DNA of 64,000 nt from DATIUV01 sp049322755 (GCA_049322755.1 JBMOQX010000033.1:1-64000), one strand, 5' to 3'. Shown: positions 18,304-27,256, counted from the stretch's first letter. The notes: a model not told the origin generated them from the letters alone. Translations and numbers: made by a program.

Positions 18304-19194
18304 TCAGGCCGGCGCGCCGGCGTGCAGGCCGTGGTGGCGGTAGATCGCCGCCGCGTCGGTGCCGCCGAGGAATTCGACCAAGGCGCCTCCCCAGGCGCCG
18401 CCGTCGCCCCACAGTCCGGCGTGGATCGGGCTGCACACGTTGTCCGGGTCGTCCTGCTCCGGCGACGTCAGCTCGACGGTGTCAAACACGCCCGGGAATA
18501 TCCTCAGGTAGCGCAGCGCCAGATGGCGGAACACCACTGCCACGTCGGCGCGCCCTTCGGCGAGGGCCTGGGGTGCCTCGCGATGATGGACGCACTCGCC
18601 GTAGACGATGCGGGCCGGCGGGTCGTCCGGCCGGTCGAGGAAGCCCAGGGTCGCGCCCGCCCGACGGGCAAGCCGCCTGAGCGTCTCGGCATAGATCGAA
18701 TAGCTGGCCGTCTCTGTGCGCGGGTTCGACAGAAAGACCCGCACGTCCGGGCGGGCGAGATCGGCGATGCCGTGGACGCCGCGGGGATTTCCCGCTGGCA
18801 CCAGCAAGGTGTTGCCGCGGCTGCGCGCGAAGAGCCGGTGCGCCCCCAGGCGGCCCGGGGCAATCAGGCGGTCCAGCACGCCGGGCGGTCCCAGGACGAC
18901 ATGGGGCGCGACGGATAGCACCAGATTGCCGACCCGCAGCGCGCCGCGCTCGATCCACTCGACGGCGACGCGCGGCGGCGCAGTGATGAAAAAGACGTCC
19001 TCCGCGGCCGGATGGCTCGCGAGGAACGCTGCCAGGGTGTCCCGAAGCGCCATGTGGTGATTGCCATCGGAGAACACCGCGAGGCGGGCGCGGGCGGGGT
19101 CGCCGTGCAAGTCCAGGCAGAGGTTGGAGCGCGACTGGCTGAACGCCGCCGCGTCCGCGCTGCCGGCGATCTCCGGGGGCCAGGGAAGCTCCAT
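18304..19194 (-). CDS. Periplasmic-binding-protein-like domain protein without signal peptide
   Basis: 296 residues with features of the ModA/extracellular solute-binding type 2 fold: an N-terminal ARLAVFSDGNHH strand, a central GNTLLVPAGNPRGV, and ADVAVVFRHLALRY before the last lobe. The N-terminus (MELPWPPEIAGS) has no signal peptide or lipobox, so the protein is probably cytoplasmic or the start is misplaced; no better upstream start was found. No ABC transporter genes adjoin it. It converges with the porin gene. It may be a ligand sensor or a relic of a transporter. Confidence 0.6.
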   Translation of the reverse strand: MELPWPPEIAGSADAAAFSQSRSNLCLDLHGDPARARLAVFSDGNHHMALRDTLAAFLASHPAAEDVFFITAPPRVAVEWIERGALRVGNLVLSVAPHVVLGPPGVLDRLIAPGRLGAHRLFARSRGNTLLVPAGNPRGVHGIADLARPDVRVFLSNPRTETASYSIYAETLRRLARRAGATLGFLDRPDDPPARIVYGECVHHREAPQALAEGRADVAVVFRHLALRYLRIFPGVFDTVELTSPEQDDPDNVCSPIHAGLWGDGGAWGGALVEFLGGTDAAAIYRHHGLHAGAPA

Positions 19195-19342
19195 GATGAG
19201 TTGCGGTGCCTGTCAGGAGTTTACGCCGGTGCGGGACCGGCGGTGCCCGCAGAGTCTGCGGCGCCTTCAATGGACACGCCGCCGCGCGGGCGCGCTGTCG
19301 TCCAGCCGACACCGGAACGACCCCGAGCTGCGCCGGCCCGCT

Positions 19343-19900
19343 TCAGCCGCCGCGGTTGCGGCCTTTTTCCCAGAGCACGTCGCCCAGCACGGCGTCGCGG
19401 TTGAGCACCCGCGCCAGGACGAACAGCAGGTCGGACAGGCGGTTCACGTACTTGATCGCGGCCGGGCCGACGGTCTCGGCGCCGGCGAGCGTCACCATGC
19501 GCCTCTCGGCGCGCCGGCAGACGGTGCGCGCCTGATGGGCGAGCGCCGCCGCGCGCGAGCCGCCGGGCAGGATGAAGTCCTTCAGCGGCGGCAGCGCCTC
19601 GTTCCAGCGGTCCAGCGTCTGCTCGAGGCGCGTTACCTGTGCGTCGGTGATGCTGGTATAGCCGGGGATGCACAATTCGCCGCCGAGGTCGAACAGGTCG
19701 TGCTGGATGTCGGTGAGTACGGTGCGGCGCTCGTCCGCCAACTGCTCGGCCAGCAGCACGCCGATCACGCTGTTGAGCTCGTCGACGGTACCGTAGGCCT
19801 CGACCCGCAACGCGTCCTTGGATACGCGCGAGCCGTCGCCGAGGCCGGTGGTGCCGGCGTCGCCGGTGCGGGTGTAGATCTTGGTGAGGCGGTGGCCCAT
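19343..19900 (-). CDS. ATP:cob(I)alamin adenosyltransferase, PduO type
   Basis: Transfers adenosyl from ATP to cob(I)alamin to make coenzyme B12. 185 residues, the normal size for a single PduO domain. The N-terminal ATP-binding motif TRTGDAGTTGLGDGSRV (about residues 9-25) and the later FILPGGS and CRRAERR (C-terminal ATP site, RxxxRxxE-like) are present, as is KYVNRLSDLLFVLAR. I chose ATG at 19900 (MGHRLTKIYTRTG) since homologues begin there; the frame extends to 19960 but without an SD. It sits 137 bp downstream of hyfI on the same strand; a shared transcript is possible. No cobalamin riboswitch is seen. Confidence 0.95.
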   Translation of the reverse strand: MGHRLTKIYTRTGDAGTTGLGDGSRVSKDALRVEAYGTVDELNSVIGVLLAEQLADERRTVLTDIQHDLFDLGGELCIPGYTSITDAQVTRLEQTLDRWNEALPPLKDFILPGGSRAAALAHQARTVCRRAERRMVTLAGAETVGPAAIKYVNRLSDLLFVLARVLNRDAVLGDVLWEKGRNRGG

Positions 19901-20037
19901 GGAAACAGATCGTTCGGTACGGAAAGCCCGATTCTGGGTCGGACGGCGCACGGCGGTCAAGCCGCGTGGCGCCTCCCCGGCGGGGACCGCTGCGGCTCAA
20001 CCGTTGGGAATCGCGAATCCGCGCGGCCGCCCGGACG

Positions 20038-20592
20038 CTACGGTTCAGTGTCCGCGGCGGATGGGGACGCCGGCACGGGAGTGCGGCCGCGCCGCACGGC
20101 GGCGAGGATGCCGCGCAGGATGTCGACGGGCGGCGGCGGGCAGCCGGGCACCGTGAGGTCCACCGGGATGACGTTGGCGACGCGGCCGCAACTGGCGTAG
20201 CTCTCGCCGAAAACTCCGCCATCGCAGCCGCAGTCGCCCACTGCGACCACCAGTTTGGGTTCGGGGGTCGCTTCGTAGGTACGCCGCAGCGCTTCCTCCA
20301 TGTTGCGCGACACCGGCCCGGTCACCAGCAGCAGGTCGGCGTGCCGCGGGCTGGCGACGAACCGGATGCCCAGTCCCTCGATGTTGTAGTAGGGGTTGTT
20401 GAGAGCGTGGATTTCCAGTTCGCAGCCGTTGCAGGAGCCGGCGTCCACCTGGCGAATCGCCAGCGCCTGGCCGAGGATGTCCAGCAGCTCGCGCTGGATG
20501 CGCGCGACCTCGCGCTCGGGCGCCTCGCCGGCGGCGGGCGGCGCCTCGGTGCGGATGCCATTGCGGGCGATCTGCCGGAGGATCTTCCACAT
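20038..20592 (-). CDS. hyfI: Hydrogenase-4/complex I small subunit (HyfI/NuoB-like)
   Basis: 184 residues; the small Fe-S subunit of the peripheral arm. Cysteines for one [4Fe-4S] cluster (N2-like) are seen at C54 and C57 (GSCNGCELE), C121 (GDCGC) and C151 (VPGCPPPP), as in HycG/HyfI and with CxxC in place of the NuoB CC. It couples electron transfer to the membrane arm. The start at 20592 overlaps the hyfG stop (TGATG). It is the last gene of the six-gene operon. An extra pair, C123 and C135, is present. Assignment as a complex I/hydrogenase-4 family subunit is firm; the physiological electron acceptor is unknown. Confidence 0.92.
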   Translation of the reverse strand: MWKILRQIARNGIRTEAPPAAGEAPEREVARIQRELLDILGQALAIRQVDAGSCNGCELEIHALNNPYYNIEGLGIRFVASPRHADLLLVTGPVSRNMEEALRRTYEATPEPKLVVAVGDCGCDGGVFGESYASCGRVANVIPVDLTVPGCPPPPVDILRGILAAVRRGRTPVPASPSAADTEP

Positions 20593-22151
20593 CAGAGGTC
20601 GTGCCCCGAGTAGCTCAAGTTGAACGACTTGTTGATCAGCGGAAAGTCGGGAACGATGTTGCCGATCACCGCATGTTCCAGCACCGGCCAGTTCTGCCAC
20701 GACGGATCGTGGCAATGGCAGCGGCGGATACGCGCGGTCGCGCCATCGGCCTGCAGTTCCAGCGCGACGAACACTTCGCCGCGCCAGCCCTCGATCCAGC
20801 CGGCACCGAACGCGTCCGCGGCGGGCAGCGGCACGTCGGCGCGGGTCTCTCCCGCCGGCAGGGACGAGAGCAGCGCGTGCAGCAGGCGCAGGCTCTCGAA
20901 CGTTTCTTCGAACCGCACCGTCACGCGCGCGGCGACGTCGCCGTTGCGATGGGTCGCCATCCGCACGTCCAGCGACGCGTACGGTTCCCACGGCTGGTCG
21001 CAGCGCAGATCGACGGCCTGGCCGCTGGCCCGGCCGGCGAGTCCGGTGAGGTTGAGCCGTGCCGCGAGCTCCGGCTTCACGCAGCCGGTGGTGATGAAGC
21101 GATCCTGCAGCCCGGCGTGTTCGTCGTAGACCTTGCGCAGCGTCTCGACCTCGCGCTCGACGGCATCGCAGAGCCGGCGCAGGCGGTCGCTAGCCGTACC
21201 GTCCACGTCGACTGCGACGCCCCCCGGCAATACCCGGTCCATCATCAGCCGGTGGCCAAAAGCATCCTGCGCGGCGCGCAGCCAGTCCTCCCGCAGACGG
21301 GAGAACTGCGCCAGGCCGAACGCCAGGGCGGCATCGTTTCCGAGGGCGCCGAGATCGCCGAGGTGGTTGGCGACCCGCTCCCATTCCAGCAGCAGCGCCC
21401 GCAGCCACGCTGCCCGCTCCGGCACTTGCACGCCGGCCGCCGATTCCAGCGCCATGCAGTAGGCCCACGCGTAGGCGACGGTCGAGTCGCCCGAGACTCG
21501 CCCCGCCAGCCGATGGGCCTCGAGCGGCGGAATCTGCGTGAACCGCCGCTCGATGCCCTTGTGGACGTAGCCCAGACGCTCCTCGAGGCGCAGCACTTTC
21601 TCGCCCACCACCGAGAACCGGAAATGCCCCGGTTCGATGATCCCGGCGTGCACCGGCCCCACCGGGATCTCGTGCACGCCGTCGCCGGCCACGCTGACGA
21701 ACGGGTACGGCTGCGGCGCCGGCGTCCCCGGGGCAACGGTGGCAGGCTTCCGGCGCAGCGGGAACCGTGGGCCGCGCCAGCGGCCATGATCGAGCCACGG
21801 GCGTGCGTCCGCCGCACCCTCCGGCGCAAGGCCGAGCAGATCGGCGGCGGCGCGCTGCATGCGCTGGGCGCACGGATAGACCAGCGACAGGTCCGGGAAC
21901 CCGGCGCCGCCGTCATCCAGCGGCAGGTCGAGCCAAAGCAGCCCTTCGCGCACGACGTACGCCGCGCACGCCGCGACTCCGCCGGCGGCGCCCGCGCTGC
22001 GGTCGGCGCCCCAGACGGCGAGGAGCCGGCCACCCGTGTCGGCGGCGCGGCGCGCCGTTTCAAGCCAGGCGCCGGCGTCGCTGCGGCCGCGGAACATCGG
22101 CAGCGGCGCCGGCAGCCGCTCGAAATTCACGTTCATGTCCTCGATCCGCAT
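20592..22151 (-). CDS. hyfG: Hydrogenase-4/complex I large subunit-like protein lacking NiFe ligands (HyfG/NuoCD-like)
   Basis: 519 residues: an N-terminal NuoC-like part (about 1-135) fused to a NuoD/HycE-like large subunit with GPVHAGIIEPGHFRF (about 165-180) and ERLGYVHKGIE. In group 4 NiFe hydrogenases the next block would hold a CxxC; here it reads RVSGDST (218-224). The C-terminal DPCxxC is replaced by DPSWQNW. Both cysteine pairs that hold the NiFe centre are therefore gone, so H2 chemistry is not expected. This pattern matches the energy-converting hydrogenase-related (Ehr) complexes discussed as relatives of complex I. ATG at 22151, 3 bp after hyfF. Confidence 0.9.
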   Translation of the reverse strand: MRIEDMNVNFERLPAPLPMFRGRSDAGAWLETARRAADTGGRLLAVWGADRSAGAAGGVAACAAYVVREGLLWLDLPLDDGGAGFPDLSLVYPCAQRMQRAAADLLGLAPEGAADARPWLDHGRWRGPRFPLRRKPATVAPGTPAPQPYPFVSVAGDGVHEIPVGPVHAGIIEPGHFRFSVVGEKVLRLEERLGYVHKGIERRFTQIPPLEAHRLAGRVSGDSTVAYAWAYCMALESAAGVQVPERAAWLRALLLEWERVANHLGDLGALGNDAALAFGLAQFSRLREDWLRAAQDAFGHRLMMDRVLPGGVAVDVDGTASDRLRRLCDAVEREVETLRKVYDEHAGLQDRFITTGCVKPELAARLNLTGLAGRASGQAVDLRCDQPWEPYASLDVRMATHRNGDVAARVTVRFEETFESLRLLHALLSSLPAGETRADVPLPAADAFGAGWIEGWRGEVFVALELQADGATARIRRCHCHDPSWQNWPVLEHAVIGNIVPDFPLINKSFNLSYSGHDL

Positions 22152-22154
22152 CGT

Positions 22155-23609
22155 TCAACCGCCGATCATTCTCGCTGCCTGCCGGTACCACTCGTCCAGG
22201 TAAGGTGGAACGTAGAGGCCCAGCATCAGGCCCAGGCCGAGGTGGACGAAAACCGGCACCAGCGCGGGCGGGTGCGGCAACGCTTTCACGTTGGTGTCGC
22301 CGAAAACCATGGGCTGCACCCGGCTGAACACCGCGGCGAACGCGACGCCCAGCGCCAGCAGCAGCAGCGGCGTCGCCCACGGCTGCTCGCGCATGGCGGT
22401 GGTGAGTATCAGAAACTCGCTGGCGAACACGCCGAATGGCGGGATGCCGAGAATCGCGAGCGCGCCCAGCATCAGCCCCCAGCCCACCGCCGGACTTACC
22501 CGGATGAGTCCGCGGATCTCGTCCATGATCTGGGTGCCCGCCTTCTGCGCGGCGTGGCCGACGGCGAAGAAGATCGCCGATTTGACCAGCGAGTGCACGG
22601 TCATGTGCAGCAGCCCCGCGTAGGTCGCGACCGGGCCGCCGAGGCCGAAGGCGAAGGTCATGAGCCCCATGTGCTCGATGGACGAGTAGGCGAACATCCG
22701 CTTCACGTCCCGCTGCCGCGACAGGAAGAACGCCGCCACCACCACCGACAGCAGGCCGAAGATCATCATCAGCTCGCCGGCAAGCGGGGTGCCGAGGGCG
22801 CCGTCGGTCAGCACCTTGACGCGCAGGATGGCGTAGAGCGCCACGTTGAGCAGCAGACCGGAGAGCACGGCTGAAACCGGCGTCGGGCCCTCGGCGTGGG
22901 CGTCGGGCAGCCAGTTGTGCACCGGCACCAGCCCCACTTTGGTGCCGTAGCCGATGAACAGGAACGCGAACGCCAGGGTGATGATGTTGGGGTCCAGCTG
23001 GGCCTTGACCGCGTCCAAGTGGGTCCACAGCAGCGCGCCGCCTTCGGCGCCCAGCACCTTCTCGGCCGCCATGTACAGGAGCACCGTGCCGAACAGCGCC
23101 TGGGCGATGCCGACGCCGGCGAGGATGAAGTATTTCCAGGCGGCCTCCAGGCTGGCGGCCGTGCGGTAGACGCTCACCAGCAGGACGGTGGCGAGCGTGG
23201 CCGCCTCCATCGCCACCCACAGGATGCCCATGTTGTTGGTCATCAGCGCCAGCAGCATGCCGAAATTGAAGAACTGGTACATGCTGTGATACAGGCGCAG
23301 GCGGCGCGGCGTCATTTTGCCGTGGTCCTGCTCGACGCGCATGTAAGGCCGGGAGAAGATCGCCGTGGTCAGGCCGACGAAGGCGGTGAGGGTGACCAGG
23401 AACACGTTGAGCGGATCGATGAAGAATTCCTTGTCCCAGACGAACATCGGGCCCTGCGCGATCACCTCCGCCGTGAGCGCGCACGCGGCGAGGAAGGTGC
23501 CGAGGCTGAAGGCGACGTTCAGCTCCGGCGCCAGGCGGCGGTGGCCCGCCAGCCCCAGCGCCAGGCCGCCGAGGAAGGGGATGCCGAGGACCAGGAGCAG
23601 CGTGTGCAC
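22155..23609 (-). CDS. hyfF: Antiporter-like membrane subunit HyfF (NuoN/NuoM-like)
   Basis: 484 residues with about 14 transmembrane segments, one of the two Mrp/NuoLMN-type ion-translocating subunits of the complex. The family core is clear: an early acidic helix (WVAMEAATLAT, whose Glu is the conserved channel residue), GTKVGLVPVHNWLPDAH with the Lys and His of the central pump, and RQRDVKRMFAYSSIEHMG. GTG at 23609 was chosen because it gives the hydrophobic start MHTLLLVLGIPF two bases after the hyfE stop; the open frame further upstream is out-of-frame shadow of hyfE. Likely pumps H+ or Na+. Confidence 0.92.
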   Translation of the reverse strand: MHTLLLVLGIPFLGGLALGLAGHRRLAPELNVAFSLGTFLAACALTAEVIAQGPMFVWDKEFFIDPLNVFLVTLTAFVGLTTAIFSRPYMRVEQDHGKMTPRRLRLYHSMYQFFNFGMLLALMTNNMGILWVAMEAATLATVLLVSVYRTAASLEAAWKYFILAGVGIAQALFGTVLLYMAAEKVLGAEGGALLWTHLDAVKAQLDPNIITLAFAFLFIGYGTKVGLVPVHNWLPDAHAEGPTPVSAVLSGLLLNVALYAILRVKVLTDGALGTPLAGELMMIFGLLSVVVAAFFLSRQRDVKRMFAYSSIEHMGLMTFAFGLGGPVATYAGLLHMTVHSLVKSAIFFAVGHAAQKAGTQIMDEIRGLIRVSPAVGWGLMLGALAILGIPPFGVFASEFLILTTAMREQPWATPLLLLALGVAFAAVFSRVQPMVFGDTNVKALPHPPALVPVFVHLGLGLMLGLYVPPYLDEWYRQAARMIGG

Positions 23610-23611
23610 GG

Positions 23612-24271
23612 TCAGTCTTCCCTGAGCTTCTCGAGGTGGCGGATGTCGAGGCTGTCGAACTGCTCGCGGATCTGGAACATGAACACGCCCAGGATCAGGA
23701 TGCCCACCAGCACGTCCAGCGCGATGCCGAACTCGACCACCATCGGCATGCCGTAGGTGGCCGATGTGGCGGCGAAGAACAGGCTGTTCTCCATCGACAG
23801 GAAGCCGATCACCTGGGGCACCGCCTTGGAGCGGGTGATCATCATCAGGAACGAGAGCAGCATGCCGGCGAGCGCGATGCCGAGCGTGCCGCGGGCGATG
23901 GTCTCGGACAGCTCGGCGATCGGTGCCGCCAGGTGGAAGGCGAAGATCACCAGCACGATGCCGATCAGCATGGTGGCGGGAATGTTGATCAGGGTTTCCA
24001 CGTCCCAGCGCACGTTGAGGCGGTCGATCACCCGGTGCAGCAGCCACGGAATCAGCACCACCTTGAGCGCGAAGGTGAGGGCGGCGGACACGTACAGGTG
24101 GTGCTGGCCGGTGGCGTAACCCACCATCGCCGTGGCGGTCACCAGCGTCGCCCCCTGGAGGGTGAACAGGTGGATCAGCGACAGGATGCGCCGCTGCGAG
24201 AGCATGGCGAAGGCCAGCAGCAGCAGCAGGGCGGCAAGCAGGTTGATGATCTGCAGGACGATGCCGGTCAC
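23612..24271 (-). CDS. hyfE: Membrane subunit HyfE (NuoK-like plus extension)
   Basis: About 219 residues with six hydrophobic helices; HyfE proteins fuse a NuoK-like segment to extra helices. Conserved acidic residues within helices (FLSMENSLFF near residue 160, a NuoK-type Glu; VVEFGIALDVLVG) are the expected proton-path positions. GTG at 24271 overlaps the hyfC stop and gives MTGIVLQIINLLAALLL; a TTG at 24283 would add four residues. Translationally coupled on both sides within the operon. The C-terminus is charged (RHLEKLRED). Confidence 0.88.
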   Translation of the reverse strand: MTGIVLQIINLLAALLLLLAFAMLSQRRILSLIHLFTLQGATLVTATAMVGYATGQHHLYVSAALTFALKVVLIPWLLHRVIDRLNVRWDVETLINIPATMLIGIVLVIFAFHLAAPIAELSETIARGTLGIALAGMLLSFLMMITRSKAVPQVIGFLSMENSLFFAATSATYGMPMVVEFGIALDVLVGILILGVFMFQIREQFDSLDIRHLEKLRED

Positions 24272-24272
24272 C

Positions 24273-25220
24273 TCAAGCCCCAAGCAGGATGTGCACCAGC
24301 ATCGCGATCACGGCGATCATGAATGCCGTGCCGAGAAACTCGGGCACCCGGAAGATGCGCATTTTGGCGCTCAGGGTCTCCAGCAGCGCCAACAGGGCGC
24401 CGCCGACCGCCAGCTTGAAGGCCAGCGCCGGCACGGACAGCAGCAGGGCCAGAGGCTCCTGCGCGCTGGCGATGCCCCAGGGAAAGAACAGCGCCAGACC
24501 AATGCACGAGTAGGCGAAGAGCTTGAGGCTCGCAGCCCACTCCAGCAGCGCGAGGTGCCGTCCCGAGTATTCCAGGATCAGCGCCTCGTGGATCATGGTC
24601 AGCTCCAGATGCGTCGCCGGATTGTCCACCGGCACCCGGGCGTTCTCGGCCAGGGACACCATCGTGAAGGCGACGCCGGCGAACGCGAGGCTGGGGAAGA
24701 TCGCGAGCTCCCGGCCCGCGAGGGTGGCGACGATCGACGTCAGCGACGTCGACTGGGAGATCAGCGCCGCGGTGAACAGCACCATCAGCAAGGCGGGCTC
24801 GGCCAGGAAGCCGATCAGCATCTCGCGACGTGCCCCCAGCGTGCCGAACGCGGTGCCGATGTCCATGGCCGCAAGCGAGATGAAAACGCGCGCCACCGCG
24901 AACAGGCCGACCAGCGCGACGGCGTCCGCTGCCGGCGACAGGGGCAGGTCGGTGGAGAGCGTCGGCACGATGGCGCAGGCGAGCGTCATGCAGCCGAAGA
25001 CCACGTAAGGCGCCACGCGGAACAGCGGCGAGGCGTGCTCGGCCACCACCGAGTCCTTGTGGAACAGCTTGTGCAGCGTCTGGTAGGGACGCAGCAACCC
25101 CGGCCCCGACTTGTTCTGCAACCATGCGCGGCACTGGTTGACCCATCCGGTCAGCAGCGGCGCGAGGAGCAGCGCGATCGCCACCTCCAGCAGTTGCGAG
25201 AAAGCTCCCGTTACGCTCAT
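24273..25220 (-). CDS. hyfC: Membrane subunit HyfC (NuoH-like)
   Basis: 315 residues, eight or so transmembrane helices. HyfC/HycD/NuoH is the membrane subunit that contacts the peripheral arm and transmits redox-driven movement to the pumps. Typical features are GWVNQCRAWLQNKSGPGLLRPYQ near residue 25-47 (NuoH loop with the RxGP-like turn), AENARVPVDNPATHLELTM (about 195-213; conserved Glu/Asp/Pro stretch) and HEALILEYSGR. ATG at 25220 overlaps the hyfB stop (ATGA). Loss of any of these charged residues would argue against a functional pump; all appear intact. Confidence 0.93.
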   Translation of the reverse strand: MSVTGAFSQLLEVAIALLLAPLLTGWVNQCRAWLQNKSGPGLLRPYQTLHKLFHKDSVVAEHASPLFRVAPYVVFGCMTLACAIVPTLSTDLPLSPAADAVALVGLFAVARVFISLAAMDIGTAFGTLGARREMLIGFLAEPALLMVLFTAALISQSTSLTSIVATLAGRELAIFPSLAFAGVAFTMVSLAENARVPVDNPATHLELTMIHEALILEYSGRHLALLEWAASLKLFAYSCIGLALFFPWGIASAQEPLALLLSVPALAFKLAVGGALLALLETLSAKMRIFRVPEFLGTAFMIAVIAMLVHILLGA

Positions 25221-27241
25221 CGGGTCACCCACAGGAGGATCGCGATCAGGGTGAGGAAGCTGTAGAGCAGATAAACCGATATCCGTCCCCGCTGGAGCAG
25301 GCCGATCACCCGAGCCGCGCGCTCCACCAGGACCGCCACCGGCAGGTAGAGCCAGTGCCAGAAATGGTCCTCCACCACCACGCGGTAAACGGGGGTGGCG
25401 TCGAACGGGCTCGGCAGCTGCCGCTGCATGCGGAAAAAGGCCTCGAAGATCTGCCGGATCGGCTGGCCGAAACCTTCCGCGGTGTCCTGCATGCGCGCGT
25501 TCTGCCAGCGATAGCCGCAATCCCAGGGCGCGGCGCGCCGCACGCGGCCGTGGTAGAGCCCGCGCACCAGCAGGAAGGCCAGCACACAGCTCCCGGCGAC
25601 GCCGAGCAGGAAGACCGCCGGGCCATAGCTGGCTCGCTCGATGGCGACGGGCACCAGCAGCCAGCCGCTGCGCGCGACGCTGTCGCCCAGACCGGACCCG
25701 ACCAGGTGCCGGGTGACCGGGTCGATCAGCTGAATGAAATGGGTGGGCAGCAGTCCCAGCACCAGGCAGCCGGCGGCGAGCCAGAGCATGCCGGCACGCT
25801 CCCAGGGCCCGGCGTCGCGGGCCTGCGCGAGCTTTTCCTCGCGCGGCTGCCCCAGGAAGATGACGCCGAAGAACTTCACCATCACGTAGCCGGCAAGCGC
25901 CGTCACCAGCGCGATCAGCGCGGCCACTACCGGGATCAGCATGTTGAGGAAGGAGTTCGGCAACTGCGGCGTGAACAGAAAGCTCTGCAGCAGCAGCCAC
26001 TCCGAAACGAATCCGCCCAGGGGCGGCAGCCCGGCGCTGGCGAGCACGCCGACCAGAGTGATCCACGCCACCCACGGCATGTACCGGATCAGCCCGCCGA
26101 GCTTGCCCAGGCTGCGCTCGCTGGTGGCGTGCAGCACCGCCCCCGTGTTGACGAACAGGAGGCTCTTGAACAGGGCGTGGCTGGCGACGTGGTAGAGCAC
26201 AGCCGTGAGGGCCAGGGCCGCCACCGGCTGCATGTGATACGCGTGGAACAGCAGGGTGAGGCCAATCCCGGCGAAGAGCAGGCCGATGTTCTCGATCGAC
26301 GAGTACGCCAGCAGCCGTTTCATGTCCACCTGCGCCGCGGCATAGATGACGCCGAACAGTGCGGTCGCGAGACCCAGCGCGAGGAGCACGACGCCCCACC
26401 ACCAGATCTGCACCTGCAGCAGGTCGAAGGAAACGCGGAGCAATGCGTAGATGGCGGTTTTCAGCATCACCCCGCTCATCAGCGCCGAAACCGGCGACGG
26501 CGCCGCCGGGTGGGCTTCGGGCAGCCATACGTGCAGCGGCAGGATGCCGGCCTTGGCGCCGAAGCCGAACAACGCCAGCACGAACGCGACCGATGCCCAG
26601 AAAGGCGTCAGATGCTGGGCGCGCATGTTGTCGAAGGTGTAGTCGCCGGTGTTGGCCTGCAGTAGGCCGAAGCAGAGCAGGATGCCGATGGCGCCGACAT
26701 GGGCCACGAGCAGGTAAAGATAGCCGGCGCGCCGGATCTCCGGGATGCGGTGGTTCGCGGTCACCAGAAAGAACGACGAAAGCGCCATGGTTTCCCACAT
26801 CACCATGAACGCGTAGGCGTCGTCCGCCAGGACCACCAGCGTCATGCTGGCGAGGAACAGGTGGTACTCCAGGCACAGCAGGCCGGGCGCCGTGCCTTCA
26901 CCCTTGCGGAAATAGCCGGCGGCGAACGCGGAAATACCCGCGGAGGCGCCGCCAATGACCATCAGGAAGAACGCCGAAAGGCTGTCGAGCCGGAAGTGGA
27001 ACGGAAGCTGGGGCAGCCCGATGGGCAGCACGACGGTTTGCGGCGCCTGCCAGACGGCCGGCAGCGCCAGGGCGAGCAGGAGCAGTCCCGCCAACCCCCC
27101 GGCGGGGAACAGCACCCGTGCCACGACGCCGAACCGGTGCAGCGCGGCAATGCCCGCGATGCCGATCGCCAGCCAGACGGCGGAGACCGCGAGCACCGCT
27201 TGGAGATAGGGCCACTCGGCCGGATCGAAAAGCGGGGTCAT
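25217..27241 (-). CDS. hyfB: Antiporter-like membrane subunit HyfB (NuoL-like), first gene of the operon
   Basis: 674 residues with about 16 hydrophobic helices, plus a C-terminal extension. NuoL/HyfB hallmarks: WETMALSSFFLV (channel Glu), GAKAGILPLHVWLPEAHP (pump Lys and His) and VDMKRLLAYSSIENIG. The C-terminal region continues past the core with RAAPWDCGYRW and two further helices, as in HyfB. ATG at 27241 (MTPLFDPAEW) is preferred; a TTG at 27256 would add five residues; neither has a strong SD. The upstream gap to the divergent RHH gene is markedly AT-rich and should contain the operon promoter. Confidence 0.92.
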   Translation of the reverse strand: MTPLFDPAEWPYLQAVLAVSAVWLAIGIAGIAALHRFGVVARVLFPAGGLAGLLLLALALPAVWQAPQTVVLPIGLPQLPFHFRLDSLSAFFLMVIGGASAGISAFAAGYFRKGEGTAPGLLCLEYHLFLASMTLVVLADDAYAFMVMWETMALSSFFLVTANHRIPEIRRAGYLYLLVAHVGAIGILLCFGLLQANTGDYTFDNMRAQHLTPFWASVAFVLALFGFGAKAGILPLHVWLPEAHPAAPSPVSALMSGVMLKTAIYALLRVSFDLLQVQIWWWGVVLLALGLATALFGVIYAAAQVDMKRLLAYSSIENIGLLFAGIGLTLLFHAYHMQPVAALALTAVLYHVASHALFKSLLFVNTGAVLHATSERSLGKLGGLIRYMPWVAWITLVGVLASAGLPPLGGFVSEWLLLQSFLFTPQLPNSFLNMLIPVVAALIALVTALAGYVMVKFFGVIFLGQPREEKLAQARDAGPWERAGMLWLAAGCLVLGLLPTHFIQLIDPVTRHLVGSGLGDSVARSGWLLVPVAIERASYGPAVFLLGVAGSCVLAFLLVRGLYHGRVRRAAPWDCGYRWQNARMQDTAEGFGQPIRQIFEAFFRMQRQLPSPFDATPVYRVVVEDHFWHWLYLPVAVLVERAARVIGLLQRGRISVYLLYSFLTLIAILLWVTR

Positions 27242-27256
27242 GCGCGACGGGAACAA

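Noticed and set aside
19901..20037. Cobalamin riboswitch before the PduO-type gene
   Set aside because: I looked for the conserved B12 box and paired stems in the gap and found none; the gap contains no other recognisable element.
20592..22151. Active group 4 NiFe hydrogenase
   Set aside because: Both cysteine pairs that bind NiFe are missing and no maturation genes are in the window.
20601..22874. 757-residue plus-strand open frame over hyfG/hyfF
   Set aside because: Reads as Arg/Gln/His-rich nonsense; the minus strand encodes complex I-like subunits with conserved motifs.
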